Source: Amblyornis subalaris (Eukaryota > Chordata > Aves > Passeriformes > Ptilonorhynchidae). From it: a DNA stretch of 64,000 bases. The stretch spans positions 3,665,899-3,729,898 of the forward strand of contig JACAXG010000025.1 in assembly GCA_018881555.1 (NCBI GenBank), in the 5' to 3' direction. The notes under the pieces were generated by a model. The model searched no databases and was not told the DNA's origin. It was given only the letters and a program-made list of their open reading frames with translations. Below, one piece after another: positions 59,126 through 64,000 of the stretch. Within the stretch, counting starts at the first letter, position 1. Each line of letters starts with the position of its first letter. The position numbers and the translations under genes were made by a program.

Positions 59126-59622
59126 AGGAAGAGCAGGGAAGGGATTTATTTTTTTTGGGTGATATAAAGTGAGTGGGGAACAGTGAGAACAGAACTGCTG
59201 ATTTGACCTTGAGTGCTGGGAGAAAGCATAACACACAGTCTGTATAAAGTTTGCTCTTGAAGAAAAATAATAATAATAATAAAAATCTTTTTGTTCCTCC
59301 ACCAGAGAAGACTGTAAAAATTTGCTCCTGCAAAGCTGAAGTGGATTTCACAGCCAAAGCGAGGTCATTCAGAAACTGTTGCCAGGTCAAGTTTTCACTT
59401 TGAACATTTTCACAGTTAAAGGAGGATCCAGAACGTGTAAGAAAACACAGTCCCAGATTTTCCACTTTAAACTACTTCTTGCTTGAACTATAAGGTGCAA
59501 AGATGAGAGGAGGACTGGAGACACTGGAGTGGCAGGGCTTGGGTGATTTGTTTATCTAGAAAATCTGTGCATCTGCTCTTTTGAGTGAAGTTCCCATTGC
59601 TTTTTTTTTTTTTTTAAACTCA
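59126..59622. other. No gene seen; contains (AAT)n and poly-T
   Basis: A short (AAT)6 microsatellite lies at about 59265-59284 and a poly-T run at 59601-59615. The long minus-strand frame over 58998-59465 includes a coding-looking start at 59290-59465, but it has no splice support and no known homolog comes to mind. Confidence 0.5.
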
Positions 59623-59741
59623 ATTTTCCAGCTGTGTAGCACAAAGCACAAGCAGGTCAACAGCTTTGCCGAAGATCACAGAGTGAGTCAGTGGCTCTGG
59701 AGAGATCAGAGCCAGGACCCCACTGTGTGCCAGCTCTTTGT
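59623..59741 (-). mobile_element. MIR-like CORE-SINE fragment (best preserved of the window)
   Basis: Read on the plus strand, the order is that of reverse-complemented MIR: attttccagctgtgtagcac, aaagcacaagcaggtcaaca, gctttgccgaagatcaca, gagtgagtcagtggctctgg, agagatcagagccagg, accccactgtgtgcc. The full core (ttttacag..gaggcacagagaggtta..cttgcccaaggtcacacag..agtggcagagcc..) can be followed with few gaps. MIR elements predate amniote divergence, so this marks old, slowly deleted DNA. Confidence 0.7.
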
Positions 59742-60704
59742 GCTTCCCTCTGGTTTTAAAATTCATTTCAACCCCAGGTGCTAAAACAAGGTGAAACAGG
59801 ACAAATTCCAGACTCTGACTTTGGCAAAGGCTTATGAAGGACACAGTGAAAATGCCACCAAAATGCTGTGACACCAGACACCACAGACTGAATGGTGCTC
59901 AGTCATATTTATGCTTAAGGGTATGGGCATTTCCATGTCCCCATGACTTTACAGTAGCTTTTCAATCCACTGGCCCATTTCAACCCAATCTGACAGCACT
60001 GCAGGCTGCTCCAAGATCCAACATTTCTACAGTTTTCCTGAAAACTGGCAACCAGATAGAGAAGAGAGCTGGAAATTAATTACCCACCATAGGAAAAAGT
60101 GACTCACTCGCAGCATTGGCTACCAGCAAAACCATCCCAGAAAAAGCAGGGAGGATGGGGGGGCACAAACCAGAGGTTGTGACTGCACTTGCACAAGCAA
60201 GTTAAAGAGGGCAGTGGCTCAAGCACCAGCATGTGACTGTGCTATGTAACTGCAAGCACACTCCTCAGCACAGCTGTCATAGCATCTCCTAAGCCTTCGG
60301 ATGGGGATCACTCAGGCAAGAGACATGCCCAGGCACAAGATGGGTGACATCCTCCTCTTCCGGGGTGGGGACACACACACTCTGAAGTCCCACAGATGTG
60401 ATCTGTGACTTGGATCCTCCAGACTGACATTGGGTGCTCCTTCTTTTTCCTGACTGGACAAGTAGGCTATTAGAAGTGATCTCTGCCCTTTCCCCCAAAT
60501 TACTATTTCTTTGTGCACAGGTTAATCAAAGTTCTGGCCATACCTTTTAATGTCTGAAATGGATAGGAAAAAAAAAAATTATTTAGAGGGCTGTTTTGAG
60601 GTCTTTGAAAAAAAAAAGGCCAACCTTGACTATTTTGCCAGCAGTGGATCTCAATTTGTTATTGTAGGGTCACTCGAAAGTAATGGCTGGCAAGGGTGAA
60701 AGTA
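59742..60704. other. No gene seen
   Basis: Non-coding sequence; a short (CA)5 lies near 60370-60380 and poly-A patches near 60570-60620. Confidence 0.5.
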
Positions 60705-60985
60705 ATTTGCAAGCCCAGAGCTACGCTGATTAATTGTGGCCAAGCTGCGCAGCAATAGTAGGGTCTTTTATTGGGAGGTCACCAAAGGGTACAGGGCTGA
60801 ACAGAATGGATCATTACTGGAGGGCTGCNGGTTAACAGGAACTATAGAGCTGTTTATGAACAGGGGGCTCGGCTGGTCTGAACAGGATATTCATGAAGAC
60901 TGTGCTACAAAATGGGTCGTTGTTGTGGTCATGCGCTCTGGGCTGCTCATATTCGTGGGTGCACTTGTGTGGGCATGTTCGGTTT
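60705..60985. promoter_or_regulatory. Candidate conserved regulatory element
   Basis: CpG-retaining words (agctacgctgattaattgtgg, aagctgcgcagc, gggctcggctgg, gggtcgttg, catgcgctctggg, tattcgtggg, ttcggttta) surround homeodomain-type sites (gattaattg at 60728, gatattcatg near 60887). A plus-strand frame runs from 60736 to 61023 through most of the block without domains. This looks like a deeply conserved enhancer, but no alignment was available. Confidence 0.3.
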
Positions 60986-62257
60986 ATTTAGAAAATAAGG
61001 GCATTGAAGCACTTGTTTTCTGAGGAGNAAAAAAAAAAAGCACAGAGTAAGAATTACTCCAACTGTGCAAATATTGAAGAGAAAGAAAGGAGAATGTCTC
61101 ATTGTCCTTTTTACAAGTCTTTAAATGACAAAGCAAAAGATGTAAAACACTGGGCAGAGCCGTGCTCGCCATCGCCTGGGGTCCCCAGCACAGCAGAAGG
61201 CTGCTAAACCAATAATCTTGCTTTCCTGACCTTGCAGCCTCCTAACAAATCCTTTCTACTTTAGCAGAATTGGTTTCAGAGAACTAGGCTGTGTAATCTG
61301 GTACTCTGGTAATGTCCTCATTTAACAGATTTAAGGCCAAATCCTGCCCATGCCTTCACTGGCACAGTCCCATCACTTTTGGTGCAACTGCTCTGGCTGA
61401 GAGCAGACCATGACGTTTTTCCCATTAATCTCATTCCCCCTTCCTATTGTGTTTCATTTTACTGTGTCCTGGAAACTGGGAAACCTGTATGTCTTCAGCC
61501 ATTTGATGTACAGGAAATGTAGTCACTTAACCAATCTTTTCCCTCCACAGAGCAGGTTTTTTTGTTTGCTTTTTTGGGTGGTTTGTTTTGTTGAGGTTTT
61601 TTTGTAGAGCTGGCCTCATAATGCCTATGGAAACTGGTTATGCTAGAGAGGGAAAAGAATAGTGATGGTAACTCAGCAGCCACACACATCACGCTTGGTT
61701 AAAACTGTAGCCAGGCAGCTCCAAGAACAGAAGTCTCAAGTCCAAACTTTATCTAAGGCCACTCTCCAGATACCTCTTCAGCCAAAAGAGTGGCCTTTCT
61801 GGCTTGTTCACCAGCTGGAAGAGATGGAGGCATGACTGAGCCTAAGACATCCCGTGCAGGCTGCAGCTGTATCAGGGTGACTGCAGCTGCCTCCTCCTGC
61901 CTGCTCCTGGAAGCTGAGCAGCTGTCAGCCAAAGGGCTCACAAGCCTGCTGGAAAAGCAGTGGACTCCAAGGCACAAAAGGCAGACTGTTTTGGAGGGAC
62001 ACTGTGAACACTGAAGCAGTCACCACTCAGTCAACTGATGCTGGAAAGGAGAGGACTTCTCAACATCCACCAAAACTCTCAGATCTGGGGACATCNCAGA
62101 TCCTCCACACCTAACCTTAATCATGAAGAAGCTCCACAACTACTTTCAACCAGACAACCAACTTTTAAATGTCTAAGGAGAGGTGGGATGGGGTCTGCAA
62201 GGACAGCTACTTAGGACATACAGGCCACTCCATTCATTTGGAAGAGTTGTTTTCATT
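60986..62257. other. No gene seen
   Basis: Non-coding sequence with a poly-A run at about 61029-61039. The stretch near 61320-61385 (ttaaggccaaatcctgccc then ttcactggcacag) recalls old amniote dispersed repeats but is too weak to call. Confidence 0.5.
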
Positions 62258-62461
62258 TCTTCACTATGAGGGTGGTGAAGTAGTGGAACAGGTTGCCCAG
62301 AGAAGTGGTGGATAAGTCATCCCTTGCAGTGTTCAAGGCCAAGGTTGGAAGGGGCTTTGAGCAACCTGGTCTAGAGCAAGGTGTCCCTGCCCATGGCAGG
62401 GGGTTGGATCTAGATGACCTTTAATGTCCTTTCCAACCTAAACTGTTCTACTATTCTATGA
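62258..62461 (+). mobile_element. CR1 LINE 3' end, plus strand
   Basis: The sequence follows the CR1 3' terminus: tgagggtggtgaag, gaacaggttgcccag, gtgttcaaggcc, aaggttgg, agcaacctggtctag, gtccctgcccatggcag, then ttccaacc and the terminal ctattctatgag. The 5' side is truncated, as in most copies. It encodes only the last part of ORF2 and the 3' untranslated region and is inactive. Confidence 0.95.
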
Positions 62462-63342
62462 GTGCCAGCAAAGTTAAGGATGAAATGAAGGTCTTATAAG
62501 ACCCTTCTCCAAAATCNTGCACAACTACACTTGAAATATGTTCAGATTTAGGAAGGTTTCAGTGTGACATACAATACAAGATCTGAAAACTCTGGCCACC
62601 CTTTGAAAAGATGAGATTTTAAGAGGCAGACAAGAAGGACATCAAGGAAGAGATGGGAAATCAGGCAANGTGCTATTCACAGACTTGGAGACCTCAGAAA
62701 AGCATCAAGGATCTGGCAACAAGTAGTGACTTCAGGCAGAGCTGGAGCACAGAGAATAGCTACAGGAGCCAGTCACCTGGGAAAGCTGCTACAGTAAAGT
62801 TTATGTTGGATCAGGCTGTCCTCAGGGATTTCTGCAGGAAGATTGAAGAGTCTGCTGAAAACTCCGGAAAAAGAGTGCAAATGGGCCATAAAAATGAAGG
62901 CACGTGGGAGGAATGATTTTTTTCCTTTGGCTGAAATTTATGCAGAGGCTTTTGTTCACAGATAAAGTCCTTGTCCTAAGGAAGAATCCATCACTCTGGT
63001 ATATGAATGCTGGCAGAGCTGGCATCATTGCCAGAATGCTTGTCNGCAGTGCTTCTTCTGTGACCAAGAAAGGGTTCTCCAACCTCCTTACACTTCAGGA
63101 GGAGGGGCCATCTCTGCTCCTTTTCCTAACTCTGTTGTAAATTGCCTGCTCTTCATGGCACTGTCCTCTCAGTCTACCCTGTCAACCTGGTCCACATTTC
63201 ACTTGAGCCCTCAACCATCTGTTGCCCATTTTGCACTCACTGCAAATCTCAGGCTCCCATTTGAAACGNGAAAATTAACTGCCCTAGAGGAAGCCAAATA
63301 TTTTAAGGCATCATTTATACCAGACTTGTTTCAGACAGCGGG
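62462..63342. other. No gene seen
   Basis: Non-coding sequence with six single Ns nearby (about 62097, 62518, 62670, 63045, 63269 and 63405). Confidence 0.5.
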
Positions 63343-63671
63343 ATGATGACCAAAGGTCCATGGATCCCAGCAGAATGTGCAACCCACAGCTATGGAGAAA
63401 CTCTNCTGGAATTTTCTTTTGTAGGAGGGCTCTGCTTTCTTGCCCTGTTGCNATCACCTTCCTCTTGCCAAGCAGCACACAGTTGGCTGGCATTTTCCTG
63501 GGACCATTGCGAGAAGTGCCTTCAAAAACGCGACGTCACGTGTGCTGGAGCATGCCTTCGGTCTGAGCCAGTTCCTGTCAGCCTGACATGCAGGGGGAAT
63601 ACTGAATTAATTCCTGATGCCGACACATGCATCCCAACACAAAGATGTCACCCACTGGCACGAGTGTGTTG
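63343..63671 (+). other. Cysteine-rich frame with faint thrombospondin type-1 similarity
   Basis: A 109-codon plus-strand frame ends at a TGA at 63669-63671. Its last third, from about 63486, starts after a cag acceptor-like site and reads tryptophan, then C-x2-C, then QKRDVTC, followed by four to five further cysteines ending RVC. The W..C..C..QKR.V.C arrangement recalls thrombospondin type-1 repeats of ADAMTS and related extracellular proteins, but the C-G-x-G segment is missing and the spacing is short. The DNA keeps an unusual CpG cluster (aacgcgacgtcacg near 63527-63540), which also forms a CRE-like and an E-box-like site. It may be an exon, a decayed exon or a regulatory element. Confidence 0.2.
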
Positions 63672-63966
63672 AGTCACCACATTGCCCCAGGCTGAAAAAG
63701 CACAAGACTCACACGCTCATGTGCTGTTTCCCAGCAAAGACCCATGAGGGTGCTGGCTCCTGCTGTGAGACCCATGTGCTTCTTGTGACTTTTCTGAGGA
63801 GTTAAGACCAATGCAAGGCATAAGTGGCTCTGACTTTCTCTCTCCCTCTCTCTTAGCCTACCATGGCATGGCTGTGAAAAGAAAGTAGGAATACTCCAGA
63901 GAAAGCCACATGCCTGCCCCAGGTTGTGAAACTTGATTCATAAGAGGCTGTGGAGATTTCCTCCTC
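63672..63966. other. No gene seen
   Basis: Non-coding sequence, including a pyrimidine-rich patch at about 63834-63854. Confidence 0.5.
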
Positions 63967-63994
63967 AAAAAAAAAGAAAAAAAAGAAAAAAAAA
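63967..63994 (+). repeat. A-rich tract at the window edge
   Basis: Almost pure A with single G interruptions, running close to the end of the window, so its context to the right is unknown. Confidence 0.85.
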
Positions 63995-64000
63995 GGAGAG

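Noticed and set aside
58998..59465. 155-codon minus-strand frame
   Set aside because: Its middle is a translated poly-T/AAT microsatellite; no homology recognised.
61320..61385. Old amniote repeat beginning ccaaatcctgccc
   Set aside because: Too short and too diverged to assign by eye.
1..64000. CRISPR array, operons, prophage or other prokaryotic systems
   Set aside because: No regularly spaced repeats, no tiled reading frames with ribosome-binding sites; CR1 and MIR elements show a vertebrate nuclear source.

Overview
The window looks like a piece of a bird nuclear chromosome. The main evidence is three CR1 LINE pieces (two showing the characteristic 3' end near ATTCTATG, one with recognisable CR1 reverse-transcriptase reading frame), a low overall load of interspersed repeats, several worn MIR-like CORE-SINE remnants, and short microsatellites. 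There are no bacterial signals: no operons, no long tiled reading frames, no tRNA or rRNA genes, no CRISPR array. Every long reading frame is shorter than 200 codons and most are of the size expected by chance. No known protein-coding gene can be named from the sequence, so this is most likely intergenic or intronic DNA.

Layout. 1-6.8 kb: a roughly 170-bp direct repeat present twice 1.93 kb apart, a GATA microsatellite, one possible conserved element. 6.8-7.8 kb: the largest CR1, on the minus strand. 11.3-14.4 kb: the most gene-like stretch, with a small CpG/GC-rich patch followed on the same strand by four splice-site-bounded segments whose codon phases fit together, ending in a stop codon and an AATAAA signal. 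The protein would be about 93 residues and resembles nothing I recognise. 19.0-19.4, 30.5, 32.0-33.0, 36.2-36.5, 58.98-59.1 and 60.7-61.0 kb: AT-rich or CpG-retaining blocks dense in homeodomain-type sites, candidate conserved regulatory elements chosen by eye. 26.8-27.3 kb: a probable very old DNA-transposon-like repeat. 29.9, 31.7, 42.6 and 59.6 kb: MIR-like SINE fragments. 40.0 kb: a perfect 26-bp hairpin palindrome. 43.97 kb: a CR1 tail joined to an unnamed repeat-like stretch. 45.8 kb: a 128-bp pure-purine GGAA/GGGA tandem repeat with a G-quadruplex motif. 52.76-53.0 kb: a broken reverse-transcriptase fragment of Ty3/Gypsy type, unusual for a bird. 62.26-62.46 kb: a plus-strand CR1 3' end. 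63.5-63.7 kb: a cysteine-rich frame faintly like a thrombospondin type-1 repeat.

About 64 isolated single N bases are scattered at roughly one per kilobase, which looks like ambiguity codes (possibly heterozygous sites) rather than gaps. The two observations most worth following are the small spliced gene model at 11.3-14.4 kb and the Ty3/Gypsy-type relict at 52.8 kb. The conserved-element and exon calls are visual judgements without alignment, expression data or a repeat library, and their confidences reflect that.
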